From the NCBI GenBank assembly GCA_020437395.1, contig JAGQWJ010000002.1:1-64000 (forward strand): a stretch of DNA of 64,000 nucleotides, read 5' to 3'. Source of the stretch: Ignavibacteriota bacterium. Lineage in GTDB: Bacteria; Bacteroidota; Ignavibacteria; Kapaibacteriales; UBA2268. This document shows, one piece after another, positions 33,882 to 43,559 of this stretch; positions within the stretch are counted from its first letter, which is position 1, and every line of letters starts with the position of its first letter. The position numbers and the translations under genes are program-made. The notes beneath the pieces are model-generated. The model did not search any database, was not told the DNA's origin, and saw only the letters and a list, made by a program, of their open reading frames with translations.

Positions 33882-35524
33882 TGATATTTAGAATAGTCAT
33901 ATCATCTTTACTATTTTTTACTTTATATAGTGGAATTTTAAACGCTCAAGTTGAACATGTTCCATTGACTTCTCCTGTCTATGATTATCTACTAAGAGCT
34001 GAAAATAAAGGATATCTTGAGCATAAATCTCTATCTAGTTTACCTCATCAAAGGAAGGAAATAATCTCGATATTAAACCAAATGTATAGCGATGAAAATA
34101 TATCAACGACTGATAAAAAAATTGTCGAATTCTATTTAAAAGAGTTCAACTCACTTCCAGAAAAAAACACAGTTGTTTTCGAAAATGAGCAGAATACGGA
34201 TAATATTTTCTTCAAGGATCTATTTGGTAATAAAGACAAATATATTTACAAGTACACGGATAGCAGTAATAATGTAGAATTGAAACCACTTTTAAAAGCT
34301 GAATCATTTTTTACTAATAACTCAAGTTATGATGAAAGCAAAAGTGTGTTATTACACGGCGGCGTAAGATTGATGGGAACTTTGTCCAATTCTTTCGGTT
34401 ATTATTTGCAAGCAACAAATGGTGCAATAATCTCAGGAGACAGAAATTTAGCTATTGATAGAGAGCAATCATATAGCAATAATGTAAAATTTGCATTCTT
34501 AGAAAGTGACTTGGACTTTACTCAATCTCATGTTAGATATGACAATAATTGGTTCTATGCGACATTGGGGCGAGAAGTTAGAAACCTCGGAACTGGATTG
34601 TTTCAGAAGGTGTTTATTTCAAATTCCTCACAGCCATTTGATGCTCTGAGTTTAGGAGCAAGGTTTAATAGTTTCGAATACCGTTTTACTCACGGTTCAT
34701 TGCTTTCATCGCCTTTAGACACTAATATAAGTCAGGGTTTTAATTCTGTCATTCCCGATAAATTTTTGGTAATGCACCGATTTGCATTTCGTCCATCTTG
34801 GGGTGAAATTGCTCTTTGGGAGAGTGTAATTTACTCTGATAGATCGATAGATTTTGCTTATCTGAACCCAATTTCATTTTTCAAATCTTTGGAACACGCC
34901 CTTCGAGATCGTGATAATTCAATGATGGGAATAGATGCAACTATCCGCCCTATGAATAACTTACAGCTAAAAGGCAGCTTTTTACTAGATGATATTATAA
35001 TTTCAGAAATTGGGAATGGTTATTGGAGTAATAAAACGGCTTGGAATATTGCGGCTACTTATTCGTTCGACTTACCAATAGATTTGGGTATAGAGTATTC
35101 TAGAGTAGAACCTTACACTTATTCTCACTTCAATAATCTCAACGCATATACTAATGACAGAGGATTGCTTGGCTCTATTATCAAACCAAATTCAGATTTT
35201 GTTGGTATTTCTTTAAACTATTGGTTGACAAACAAATACCCTATTAGCTTTCGTTTCATAAGAATGCGACATGGTGATAATATCTATAAGGACGGTAAAC
35301 TAGTAGAGAATGTCGGTGGTGATGTCAACCAGTCACGAAGGCATGAAGATAAATACGATGGTATTGATTTTTTAGCTGGAAATCTAATAAAAACAAGTAT
35401 ATTTGAACTTTCTGCTGGATTAGAATTGATAAGAAATCTAAATCTGAGGGCTATGTACTCTTACGAGACAAAAGTAGAATCGAACCATTATTTTAGAGTA
35501 ATCTTGACACTGGAGGACTTTTAG
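33881..35524 (+). CDS. Wzi-like outer-membrane capsule assembly protein
   Basis: A 547-residue protein with a signal peptide (VISSLLFFTLYSGILNAQ). Next comes SPVYDYLLRAENKGYLEHKS, the short helical region typical of Wzi-type proteins, and then alternating strands of a beta-barrel (many aromatic-ended strands; last residue Phe). Wzi binds capsule at the cell surface. Its ATG overlaps the stop of the SLBB export gene by one base, so the two are coupled. Assignment as Wzi-like rests on the N-terminal segment, the barrel pattern and the neighbours. Confidence 0.83.
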   Translation: MIFRIVISSLLFFTLYSGILNAQVEHVPLTSPVYDYLLRAENKGYLEHKSLSSLPHQRKEIISILNQMYSDENISTTDKKIVEFYLKEFNSLPEKNTVVFENEQNTDNIFFKDLFGNKDKYIYKYTDSSNNVELKPLLKAESFFTNNSSYDESKSVLLHGGVRLMGTLSNSFGYYLQATNGAIISGDRNLAIDREQSYSNNVKFAFLESDLDFTQSHVRYDNNWFYATLGREVRNLGTGLFQKVFISNSSQPFDALSLGARFNSFEYRFTHGSLLSSPLDTNISQGFNSVIPDKFLVMHRFAFRPSWGEIALWESVIYSDRSIDFAYLNPISFFKSLEHALRDRDNSMMGIDATIRPMNNLQLKGSFLLDDIIISEIGNGYWSNKTAWNIAATYSFDLPIDLGIEYSRVEPYTYSHFNNLNAYTNDRGLLGSIIKPNSDFVGISLNYWLTNKYPISFRFIRMRHGDNIYKDGKLVENVGGDVNQSRRHEDKYDGIDFLAGNLIKTSIFELSAGLELIRNLNLRAMYSYETKVESNHYFRVILTLEDF

Positions 35525-35531
35525 AAGAATT

Positions 35532-36677
35532 ATGAGTCTTCCTCTTACTATATTGCTTCTTTCTCTATTGCTAGTGGTCTATGTCTATGTGCTTTACCCA
35601 CTTATGTTATTTATACTTACACTTAATAAGAAATTAGATATTAAATATAGTGAGGAAGAATTAGAAAAAATTTCTGTCCTCATAGCTGCTTACAACGAAG
35701 AAGAATACATTCTTGAATGCGTTCAATCTGTACTCGAATGCGATTACCCAAGTCAAAAAATTGAAATATTGATAGGTTCAGATGGCTCAACGGACAAAAC
35801 AGATGAGATATTAAAAGAACTTTCTGCTAAACACGATAATGTTAGTTACTACCGACTTGAAAGGGGAGGTAAAAACTCTGTTTTGAACTATCTTTCGGAC
35901 AAAATGACTGGTACTATTTTGGTCGTTCTCGATGCTGATTGTAGATTGAAGCGTGAATCTTTGTTACAAACTAACTCAATACTAAAGAACAAAATTGGGT
36001 GTTTGGTCTATTCTGTTGAATTCTATCAAAATGACAATAATACTGGTTCGAAAGGTGAATCCTTCTATCAAAAATATGATAGCTTCCTACGTGAAAGGGA
36101 GTCACTTTTAAAGAGTAATATCAATTCACTTGGTAGTCATGCAATTAGAAAAGAGTTATTTAAAAAATTTCCAAATGACAAAGTTTGCGACGATCTCTTT
36201 TCCTTGCTTAATACCATAAAGAATAATAAGAAAGTACTTTTCAGCAAAAAAATTAATATTATTGATGTCAGAGAACGAAATTTTGGTGAAGAATACCAAA
36301 GACGTAAAAGATTAGTTGGTGGAGGTCTTGCGACTATATTCAGTTTCCCGAAACTACTAAGTCCTACTTTTGGTTGGACTTCGTTGTTTTTGTGGTCACA
36401 CAAAATTCTCAGATGGTATTCTGCTATCTTACTGATTTTAGCTTACATTTTGTCTTTCTTTATCTTGGATACAACCATAGGATATGTTTTCATGTCCTTC
36501 TTCTCTATCACAATATTATTAAGTATTGTTGGTTATTTGTTAGAGAAAAATAAATTAAGCAATCCGTTAAAACTTCCTCTGTTCTTCATATCTATGAACA
36601 TAGGGTTTGTTGAAGGAATAATCCAATTTTATAAGAAAAAACAAAACGCAATTTGGAGTAGAAAAGGATTAGAGTGA
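35532..36677 (+). CDS. Membrane glycosyltransferase family 2 (paralogue 1)
   Basis: A 381-residue inverting GT2: one N-terminal membrane helix (LLLSLLLVVYVYVLYPLMLF), a GT-A domain with ISVLIAAYNEEEYILECVQS, the DxD-type LDADCRL, and the CDDL acid region, followed by QRRKRLVGGG in the position of the Q/RxxRW motif and C-terminal helices. It probably builds the repeat unit or chain at the inner membrane. It is a close paralogue of the next gene, and both end in WSRKGL. Donor and acceptor unknown. Confidence 0.92.
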   Translation: MSLPLTILLLSLLLVVYVYVLYPLMLFILTLNKKLDIKYSEEELEKISVLIAAYNEEEYILECVQSVLECDYPSQKIEILIGSDGSTDKTDEILKELSAKHDNVSYYRLERGGKNSVLNYLSDKMTGTILVVLDADCRLKRESLLQTNSILKNKIGCLVYSVEFYQNDNNTGSKGESFYQKYDSFLRERESLLKSNINSLGSHAIRKELFKKFPNDKVCDDLFSLLNTIKNNKKVLFSKKINIIDVRERNFGEEYQRRKRLVGGGLATIFSFPKLLSPTFGWTSLFLWSHKILRWYSAILLILAYILSFFILDTTIGYVFMSFFSITILLSIVGYLLEKNKLSNPLKLPLFFISMNIGFVEGIIQFYKKKQNAIWSRKGLE

Positions 36678-36726
36678 AAACTATTCAAATAAATATGATA
36701 ATCGAATTAATAGAAGAGGTTAAGAA

Positions 36727-37860
36727 ATGGATTTAATGTCTGTTATATTAGCTTTATTATTAATTTTATTTGCATATCCTTTGGTATTTTATCCTCTTAT
36801 ATTGTCATTATTACCTAAGAATAAAATTCCTCTAAGAAATATTGAACTTCAAAATCTCAGCATAATAATTGCTGCTTATAATGAAGAAGAGCATATCGTA
36901 GATTGCATAAACTCTATTTTGGAATCGGACTTAGAAGGTTTAAATTTAGAAATACTTGTTGGTTCAGATGGTAGTGAAGATAGGACGGTAGAATATGTCA
37001 AATCTATCAAAAATCCGATCGTTAAAATCTACGATTATCCAAGACAAGGAAAAAATCAGACATTAAACAAGTTGGTTAAGGAATCAAAATTCGACAATCT
37101 ACTTTTCATAGATGCTGATTTTAGGTTAAAAACTGATAGCATTAAAAAATTATTACAACAGTTCGGAAAGCTTGATGTTGGAATAATCATTTGTCCAATT
37201 GAAATGCGTTCAAAAAATGGAGAATACTCGAAGGAAGGTGAGTCAGTATATCAAAAATATGAGTCTTATATAAGAAGAAATGAGAGCGAAATTGCGTCTT
37301 GTGTTAATTCGCTCGGAAGCTATATAATTAAAAAAGATATTTTTGAAGATATTTCATCCGACAAATATTGTGATGACCTACATTCTATATTAACAAGTAT
37401 TAAGAAAGGGAAACGAGTCTATTTTGACGAACAAAATAAAATATACGAAGTTAGAAAATCTAATTTTTTCGAAGATTATTCACGAAGAAAACGTTTAGTT
37501 GGCGGAGGATTATCTACAATTTTTGCATTCAAAGAATTACTCTCAATTTCTGGAGGGTGGAGTGCTTTTTTCTTATGGTCTCATAAGTTATTACGATGGT
37601 TCTCTTCAGTATTTCTATTATTTGCATTTATACTTTCTCTGTTTATGCTAGATACGGTTTTCGGTTTGTTGACAGCATACACAATTAGTGTGCTTATTAT
37701 AATAAGTGCAATAGGATTCGTCTTAGAAAAAAGTGGGTTAGCAAATCCATTGAAACTACCTCTATTCTTTGTTTTTATGAATATTGGTTTTATAAAAGGA
37801 ATAATGCACTATCTCTATGGTAGTCAAAATGCGAAATGGAGCAGGAAAGGATTAGATTGA
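36727..37860 (+). CDS. Membrane glycosyltransferase family 2 (paralogue 2)
   Basis: A 377-residue GT2 of the same architecture as its upstream neighbour: N-terminal helix, LSIIIAAYNEEEHIVDCINS, the acidic FIDADFRL, YCDDL, SRRKRLVGGGLSTIFAFKEL and C-terminal helices ending in WSRKGLD. Many segments match the first copy almost residue for residue (ESVYQKYESYIRRNES against ESFYQKYDSFLRERES), so the pair arose by tandem duplication and diverged. It is followed by an overlapping sugar-phosphate transferase gene. Specificity unknown. Confidence 0.92.
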   Translation: MDLMSVILALLLILFAYPLVFYPLILSLLPKNKIPLRNIELQNLSIIIAAYNEEEHIVDCINSILESDLEGLNLEILVGSDGSEDRTVEYVKSIKNPIVKIYDYPRQGKNQTLNKLVKESKFDNLLFIDADFRLKTDSIKKLLQQFGKLDVGIIICPIEMRSKNGEYSKEGESVYQKYESYIRRNESEIASCVNSLGSYIIKKDIFEDISSDKYCDDLHSILTSIKKGKRVYFDEQNKIYEVRKSNFFEDYSRRKRLVGGGLSTIFAFKELLSISGGWSAFFLWSHKLLRWFSSVFLLFAFILSLFMLDTVFGLLTAYTISVLIIISAIGFVLEKSGLANPLKLPLFFVFMNIGFIKGIMHYLYGSQNAKWSRKGLD

Positions 37861-39332
37861 GTTTAGCAGTAGAAAATAGAGATATTGTTTCTGAACAAGT
37901 GAAAACTTCTTATTCAACAAAGTTTAAGAATCTCATTCTTCCACTTTATTTAGAATTAACAGCAGATGTACTTGCTATTGTAGTTAGCTTCTTTATCCAA
38001 TATTATATTCGGTTTGAAACTAGTTTATTCGGAGCGATTAAGCCGAATCTAGTTCACGATTGGTCTCTTATTCTATACCCATCTCTTGCCCTAATCGTCT
38101 ATTGGATTGGCTTGTTTGCTGTAAACGGAATGTACAGAAATTGGTATGAACGCTCACCAATTGATGAGATATTTACTATGCTCAAATTGGTTGGGTTCGG
38201 ATGTCTTATGTTAGCGATAGTTGTGCTTTCAGTTATCCAAACAAGCCCTAGAATGCTTATTGTAATCTATTTTGTTGTTCTTAGCTTGAATATCGTGATA
38301 TTCCGTACGATTGCTCGAAGAATACAGTTGTCATTGAGAAAAAGAAAAGTAATCAACCTTCGAACTATATTCATTGGAAAAAAGGAGAAAGTTTTTCAAA
38401 TAGCACGTAAGATGCAACTTTCACCGGGCTGGGGGTTCAGACCAATAGGATACATTAGCACTTCAGATAAAAATGAAGAAGATGATAAAAAAGACATAAT
38501 ACCGAATATTGGTTCAATAAATGAATTTACAAAAATACTAGAGAAATATAAGCCTGATTCAATTGTTATAGGCTCAAAAATGAGTCACAGAAATAGTATG
38601 TTCAATATTGTTCAAACGTGTAAGGATAATAATATCAGCGTTAAAATTGAACCAGACCTTTACCACATTTTCACAGGGCAATCTAAAACTACAAATCTCT
38701 ATGGTATTCCTCTTATAGATGTGAATTTGAACCTAATGAAACCGTGGCAGAGTTTTGCTAAGAGAATATTTGATATTGTTTTTAGTCTTATCGTGCTCAT
38801 AGTAGGTCTCCCGATCTGGTTATTGCTGGCTTTGGCTATCTCATTGGAGTCAAAAGGAGGTGTATTCTATACTCAACCTAGAGTGGGCAGACATGGAAAA
38901 GAATTTAAAATATATAAATTCAGATCAATGGTACCTGCAAAACCAGACGCTGAGCAAAAATGGACGGTTGTCGGCGATAAACGAGTAACCAAATTTGGAC
39001 GTTTTTTGAGAAAATCACATTTAGATGAAATACCACAATTTTGGAATTGCTTAATAGGAGATATGAGTATTGTCGGTCCAAGACCAGAACAACCAAAATT
39101 CGTAAAAATGTTCTCTGAACAACTTGATTATTATAACCGCCGACACAAAGTCAGACCAGGGATTACGGGCTGGTGGCAAATAAAATACGAATCGCACGAA
39201 TTAAGTATTGAAGAAATAGAAAATAGAACTAAGGATGATTTTTATTATATTGAGAATATGTCATTAAAATTAGATTTTGAAATAATAATACGAACAATAT
39301 GGCTAGTTTTCAAAGGACATGGGCAAACGTAA
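37836..39332 (+). CDS. Polyprenyl glycosylphosphotransferase (initiating sugar-phosphate transferase)
   Basis: A 498-residue protein with the WbaP/WcaJ-type layout: membrane helices 1-5 (about 30-165), a CoA_binding_3-like nucleotide domain, and a C-terminal catalytic domain with FKIYKFRSMVPA, HLDEIPQFWNCLIGDMSIVG, PRPEQPKFV and VRPGITGWWQI. It transfers a sugar phosphate from a nucleotide sugar to undecaprenyl phosphate, starting repeat-unit synthesis. The ATG overlaps the preceding gene by 25 bases; a TTG at 37857, overlapping the stop as TTGA, is an alternative start. Confidence 0.94.
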   Translation: MEQERIRLSLAVENRDIVSEQVKTSYSTKFKNLILPLYLELTADVLAIVVSFFIQYYIRFETSLFGAIKPNLVHDWSLILYPSLALIVYWIGLFAVNGMYRNWYERSPIDEIFTMLKLVGFGCLMLAIVVLSVIQTSPRMLIVIYFVVLSLNIVIFRTIARRIQLSLRKRKVINLRTIFIGKKEKVFQIARKMQLSPGWGFRPIGYISTSDKNEEDDKKDIIPNIGSINEFTKILEKYKPDSIVIGSKMSHRNSMFNIVQTCKDNNISVKIEPDLYHIFTGQSKTTNLYGIPLIDVNLNLMKPWQSFAKRIFDIVFSLIVLIVGLPIWLLLALAISLESKGGVFYTQPRVGRHGKEFKIYKFRSMVPAKPDAEQKWTVVGDKRVTKFGRFLRKSHLDEIPQFWNCLIGDMSIVGPRPEQPKFVKMFSEQLDYYNRRHKVRPGITGWWQIKYESHELSIEEIENRTKDDFYYIENMSLKLDFEIIIRTIWLVFKGHGQT

Positions 39333-39335
39333 AAT

Positions 39336-40049
39336 ATGAAATCAATAGTAGTTATACCAACATACAACGAAAGTAAGAATATTGTAAGAATTATTCATAA
39401 GATATTCAGTGTCCATGATGATATTGAAATACTTGTAGTCGATGATAATTCGCCTGATGGGACAGGTCAACTAGTCAAAGATTTGATGAAAGAGTCTGAT
39501 AGGGTTCATATTATAGAACGCGAAGGAAAGATGGGATTAGGAACTGCCTATCTTGCTGGGTTCAAATATGCTTTAGATAAGGGCTATGATTTTATAATGG
39601 AGATGGACGCTGACTTTTCTCACAATCCAGAAGAGATACCTAATTTCTTAAAATACATTCAAGATTATGATGTAGTACTTGGCTCCAGGTATATAAAAGG
39701 TGTTAATGTAGTTAACTGGCCTTTAAAAAGATTATTGCTTAGCTATTTTGCTAATCTCTATACTCGAATTATTACCGGTATGAACGTAAAAGATGCTACT
39801 GGGGGTTTTAAATGCTTCAGAGCTACTTCTCTTTCTAAAATTAACTTTGAAGAAGTGAAATCAAACGGATACAGCTTCCAAATAGAAATGACATATCGTT
39901 TGTGGAAAAAAGGAGCTAGAATAAAAGAAATTCCTATCATTTTTGTAGATAGATTAGAAGGAGAATCAAAAATGAGTAAGAAAATTGTTTACGAAGCTAT
40001 TTTTATGGTGTGGAAGCTCAAACTGGGCTTAGTCAAAATCTCAAAATAA
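39336..40049 (+). CDS. Polyprenol monophosphomannose synthase-like GT2
   Basis: A 237-residue GT2 with the DPM1-like start SIVVIPTYNESKNIVRIIHK, then VVDDNSPDGTGQLV and MEMDADFSHNPEEIP (DxD). The later TGGFKCFRATSLSKINFEEV and VPIIFVDR-like PIIFVDRLEGESKMSKKI are the family pattern. There are no membrane helices, as in many dolichyl- or polyprenyl-phosphate mannose synthases. It would make a lipid-linked sugar (often mannose) used by other glycosyltransferases outside the cytoplasm. Begins four bases after the phosphotransferase stop. Confidence 0.93.
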   Translation: MKSIVVIPTYNESKNIVRIIHKIFSVHDDIEILVVDDNSPDGTGQLVKDLMKESDRVHIIEREGKMGLGTAYLAGFKYALDKGYDFIMEMDADFSHNPEEIPNFLKYIQDYDVVLGSRYIKGVNVVNWPLKRLLLSYFANLYTRIITGMNVKDATGGFKCFRATSLSKINFEEVKSNGYSFQIEMTYRLWKKGARIKEIPIIFVDRLEGESKMSKKIVYEAIFMVWKLKLGLVKISK

Positions 40050-40062
40050 TCTTCAAAATAAC

Positions 40063-41994
40063 TTGCAATCCAATATAGACATATCCATCGTAATAGTCAA
40101 TTACAATGTTAAAGATTTTCTTTCACAATGTATCAGATCTATTCACAAATCAGATACGGATTTGAGCTATGAAATTATAGTTGTTGACAATAATTCAACT
40201 GATGGTTCCAAAGAAATTTTCGAAGCTATTTCTGAGAAAGAAGAAAATTTCTACTATTTGTATTCTAATAAGAATTTAGGGTTTGGTAAAGCTAATAACC
40301 TTGGTTTCGAATTGGCAAAAGGTAAATATACACTAATTCTCAATCCAGATACTTTATTAGAACCAAACACTCTACAAGTTATGTTTGACTATATGGAATC
40401 AAACCCAGATATTGGGACTTCTGGATGTAAAGTACTTAACTTAGATGGTACTTTCCAATCTGCTTGTAGAAGAGGATTCCCAACTCCTTGGGCTTCATTT
40501 TGTAAACTGTTCGGTTTGCAGCGATTATTCCCTAATTCCAAGATTTTTGCAAAGTATAATTTAAGCTTTCTAAATGAAGATGAGACGAATGATATCGATT
40601 CTCTAATTGGTGCATTTATGTTCACCAGAACGGATTTATTAAAAAAGATTAATGGTTTCGATGAAAGCTTTTTTATGTATGGCGAGGATTTAGATTTATG
40701 CTATCGAATAAAACAAGAAGGATTTAGAGTGTCATACTACCCTAAAACTACAATTACTCACTTCAAAGGGGAAAGTTCAAAAAGAAGTACTCTAAATGAG
40801 ACAAAGCATTTCTATGATGCAATGGAAATATTTGCAAAAAAGCATTATGGTAATTCCAAATTGTTTTTCTCGTTTCTTAGACTTGGAATAAAAATCAGAG
40901 CATTTATTAGCTATTTGAGAAAGCATAAGAAGGACGTGTCTTTTATATTGATAGATTTGATAATCGTAAATCTATCTCTATTACTCTCTTCTTATCTGCG
41001 TTGGGGCAATTTCTTCCCTTTCCCTGACTATGCTTACCCAACTGTATTTGTTTTTTTGAGCATTGTTACTTTTATGTCGATGCTTTTTTCTGGAGAGTAT
41101 TTTGAACAAAATCAAAGTATAAGAAAATCATTTTTTGGATTATTATCATCATTGATTATACTTACTTTCTTGACATATTTTTTCAGAGATTTCGCATTCA
41201 GTCGTGGAATTTTGTTGATGACTATATCGTTTTCGACAGTATTTATAACTATTACGAGAGTATTGAGTAATATTAGGGAAAAGAACAGAAATATAAATGA
41301 GATAAATAGAATAGTTTTAGTAGGTTGGAATGATAATGCACCTCAATTGATTCATAATATAAAATCAAACTATTCAAATTCAATAATTGTTGGATTTATA
41401 AGTAATAATGCAATCAATAATACTGATCTTGATTATCTGGGTGAACCCGATTATATACAAAAAACAATAAACGACAAATCCATAACAGAAGTGATAGTAT
41501 TAGATAAAACTGAATTTCAGTTCGATGACGATACTAAATTTATTAGGTTAAAAAATGACAATCTAGTACATATATATTTCGCAAATGATTACGATAATCT
41601 TGTATTGTCAAAGATATTGACAGATGTTTCAGGAGTGAACCCCGAGACAAAACAAAGTAAATTATCACAATTGAGATACAGATTATTAAAGAGAGTCACA
41701 GACTTAGCAATTGCACTTCTAATGCTGACTTTTGGATTACCTTTTCTAATTGTAAAAGGAAATACTAAAATATTCGTTAACTTGTTAGTTGGCAATCTTA
41801 CATTTATTGGTTTATTTCCTGAGACTAATAATTTGTCAGAAAAAGGAAAATTAGGTATTATTGGACTTGCTCATATAAGCGAGCCACAAAAATTAAAAGA
41901 AAAAATGATAGTAGAGTTGAATAATCATTATCTTGATAATTACTCACTATCTTTAGATTTTGACATACTTTTTAAATATTTATTTAGAAGATAA
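40063..41994 (+). CDS. Fusion of GT2 rhamnosyltransferase-like domain with a decayed polyprenyl glycosylphosphotransferase
   Basis: A 643-residue protein starting with TTG. Residues 1-290 are a GT2 of the rhamnosyltransferase kind: [45 protein letters not shown]. From about 292 the pattern changes to the N-terminal helices of a sugar-phosphate transferase ([20 protein letters not shown]), then a nucleotide-binding-like domain ([18 protein letters not shown]), then a remnant of the catalytic domain. The remnant keeps [20 protein letters not shown] but lacks the KFRSM, DExPQ and GDMSxVGPRPE motifs, having [11 protein letters not shown] instead. The phosphotransferase part is probably inactive. 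Confidence 0.85.
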   Translation: MQSNIDISIVIVNYNVKDFLSQCIRSIHKSDTDLSYEIIVVDNNSTDGSKEIFEAISEKEENFYYLYSNKNLGFGKANNLGFELAKGKYTLILNPDTLLEPNTLQVMFDYMESNPDIGTSGCKVLNLDGTFQSACRRGFPTPWASFCKLFGLQRLFPNSKIFAKYNLSFLNEDETNDIDSLIGAFMFTRTDLLKKINGFDESFFMYGEDLDLCYRIKQEGFRVSYYPKTTITHFKGESSKRSTLNETKHFYDAMEIFAKKHYGNSKLFFSFLRLGIKIRAFISYLRKHKKDVSFILIDLIIVNLSLLLSSYLRWGNFFPFPDYAYPTVFVFLSIVTFMSMLFSGEYFEQNQSIRKSFFGLLSSLIILTFLTYFFRDFAFSRGILLMTISFSTVFITITRVLSNIREKNRNINEINRIVLVGWNDNAPQLIHNIKSNYSNSIIVGFISNNAINNTDLDYLGEPDYIQKTINDKSITEVIVLDKTEFQFDDDTKFIRLKNDNLVHIYFANDYDNLVLSKILTDVSGVNPETKQSKLSQLRYRLLKRVTDLAIALLMLTFGLPFLIVKGNTKIFVNLLVGNLTFIGLFPETNNLSEKGKLGIIGLAHISEPQKLKEKMIVELNNHYLDNYSLSLDFDILFKYLFRR

Positions 41995-41998
41995 AATC

Positions 41999-42952
41999 AT
42001 GGCAAATAATTTCACTTTAGATTTTGAGAAACCAATCATAGAATTGGAAGACAAAATAGCCGAAATGAAACAATTAGGCGAAGAATTGGATATAGAACAA
42101 GATATAGCAAGTTTAGAAAAAAAAGTTGATACTCTCAAAAGGAATATCTATGCAGGATTGACTAGATGGCAAAGAGTCCAAATAGCGAGACACCCCGAAA
42201 GACCAATCACTTCTGATTATTTAGAAAATACTTTCGATAGTTTTGTGGAACTCCACGGCGATAGGAAATTCAGAGACGACGCTGCTATAATGGGTGGAAT
42301 GGCTACCATTGGTGAGCACCAAGTAATGTTCGTAGGTCATCAGAAAGGTAGAGATACGAAGTCAAATATTCTTAGGAACTTCGGTATGCCAAACCCTGAA
42401 GGTTACCGTAAAGCATTAAGATTATTCAAATTAGCAGAAAAGTTCAATAGGCCAATTGTTTGCTTCCTCGATACGCCTGGTGCTTACCCAGGAATGGAGG
42501 CCGAAGAAAGAGGTCAAGCAGAAGCAATAGCAGACAATTTGATAAAAATGGCTCAATTAAAAGTACCAATTATTGTCGTTGTAATTGGTGAAGGAGCATC
42601 GGGTGGTGCTCTCGGTATAGGTATTGGAGACAGAGTCCTAATGTTAGAAAACGCTTGGTACTCAGTAATAGCTCCCGAATCGTGTAGTAGTATATTGTGG
42701 AAAACATGGGATTTCAAAGAACAAGCAGCTGAAGCTCTTAAGCTAACTGCTCCCGATTTGAAGGAACATAATATTATTGATGATATTATCAAAGAACCTC
42801 TTGGAGGTGCTCACAAAAATCCTGATGATATGTTTGCTATCATGCGAAGAACACTCTTGAAAGAATTAAAATTATTTAAAAAGTATGACCCCAAAAAGCT
42901 CATAGAAGAACGACATGAAAAATTCTTAAATATGGGTGTGTGGGAGGAATAA
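41999..42952 (+). CDS. accA: Acetyl-CoA carboxylase carboxyltransferase subunit alpha
   Basis: A 317-residue protein starting at the ATG at 41999, five bases after the preceding stop; an earlier TTG at 41960 would lie inside the glycosyltransferase gene. The N-terminal coiled coil ([20 protein letters not shown]) and [16 protein letters not shown] fit AccA. The carboxyltransferase core has [20 protein letters not shown] and [20 protein letters not shown]. It pairs with AccD (not in the window) to carboxylate acetyl-CoA for fatty-acid synthesis. Its presence in a polysaccharide locus is unusual. Confidence 0.97.
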   Translation: MANNFTLDFEKPIIELEDKIAEMKQLGEELDIEQDIASLEKKVDTLKRNIYAGLTRWQRVQIARHPERPITSDYLENTFDSFVELHGDRKFRDDAAIMGGMATIGEHQVMFVGHQKGRDTKSNILRNFGMPNPEGYRKALRLFKLAEKFNRPIVCFLDTPGAYPGMEAEERGQAEAIADNLIKMAQLKVPIIVVVIGEGASGGALGIGIGDRVLMLENAWYSVIAPESCSSILWKTWDFKEQAAEALKLTAPDLKEHNIIDDIIKEPLGGAHKNPDDMFAIMRRTLLKELKLFKKYDPKKLIEERHEKFLNMGVWEE

Positions 42953-42953
42953 T

Positions 42954-43556
42954 TTGTTAAAAAAGTTTACTGCCTGGCTTAGGCGAATAACAGATTGGAT
43001 GGAGAGTTTTGCCGAAAAGCCACACGCTATGTTGGCATTATTTGTTCTTTCCTTTATGGAGTCATCTTTTTTTCCAATCCCTCCTGATGTTCTGCTAATT
43101 GCAATTGCTATATCGAATCCAAAGAGGGCGTTCAAAGCTGCATTTTGGTGTAGTGTTGGGTCGGTACTTGGCGGTGTTTTCGGGTATTATATTGGTGCAG
43201 TTCTGATGGATTCTATTGGCTCTCCTATTCTGCATTTCTATGGTAAAGAAAATGCAATGGATGATTTTGTAAGATTGTATGAAGAATGGGGAACACTATT
43301 TCTAGCAGGTGCTGCTTTTTCACCTATCCCATATAAAGTAGCTACTATAGCTTCTGGGGCTGCGAACATGGATTTGACAACTTTTATTACTGTGTCTTCT
43401 ATTGGAAGAGCGGCTAGATTTTTTCTAGTTGCAGGATTATTGTTCAAGTATGGTGCTCCTATCAAAGCATTCATTGAGAAATATTTCGATATTCTTTCGA
43501 TAGCATTCCTAGTTTTATTAGTTGGTGGATTCGTTGCAATAAAGTACTTACTTTAA
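42954..43556 (+). CDS. YqaA/DedA-like VTT-domain membrane protein
   Basis: A 200-residue membrane protein when started at the TTG at 42954, which is preceded by a good GGGAGG ribosome site (42942-42947) six bases away; a GTG at 42936 would overlap accA more. ESSFFPIPPDVLLIAIAISN is the VTT re-entrant motif, and the second motif includes FSPIPYKVATIASGAANMD with the family Pro/Lys pattern. Members move phospholipid or undecaprenyl carriers across the membrane. Polyprenyl-phosphate recycling would fit this locus, but that is inferred. Confidence 0.88.
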   Translation: MLKKFTAWLRRITDWMESFAEKPHAMLALFVLSFMESSFFPIPPDVLLIAIAISNPKRAFKAAFWCSVGSVLGGVFGYYIGAVLMDSIGSPILHFYGKENAMDDFVRLYEEWGTLFLAGAAFSPIPYKVATIASGAANMDLTTFITVSSIGRAARFFLVAGLLFKYGAPIKAFIEKYFDILSIAFLVLLVGGFVAIKYLL

Positions 43557-43559
43557 AAA

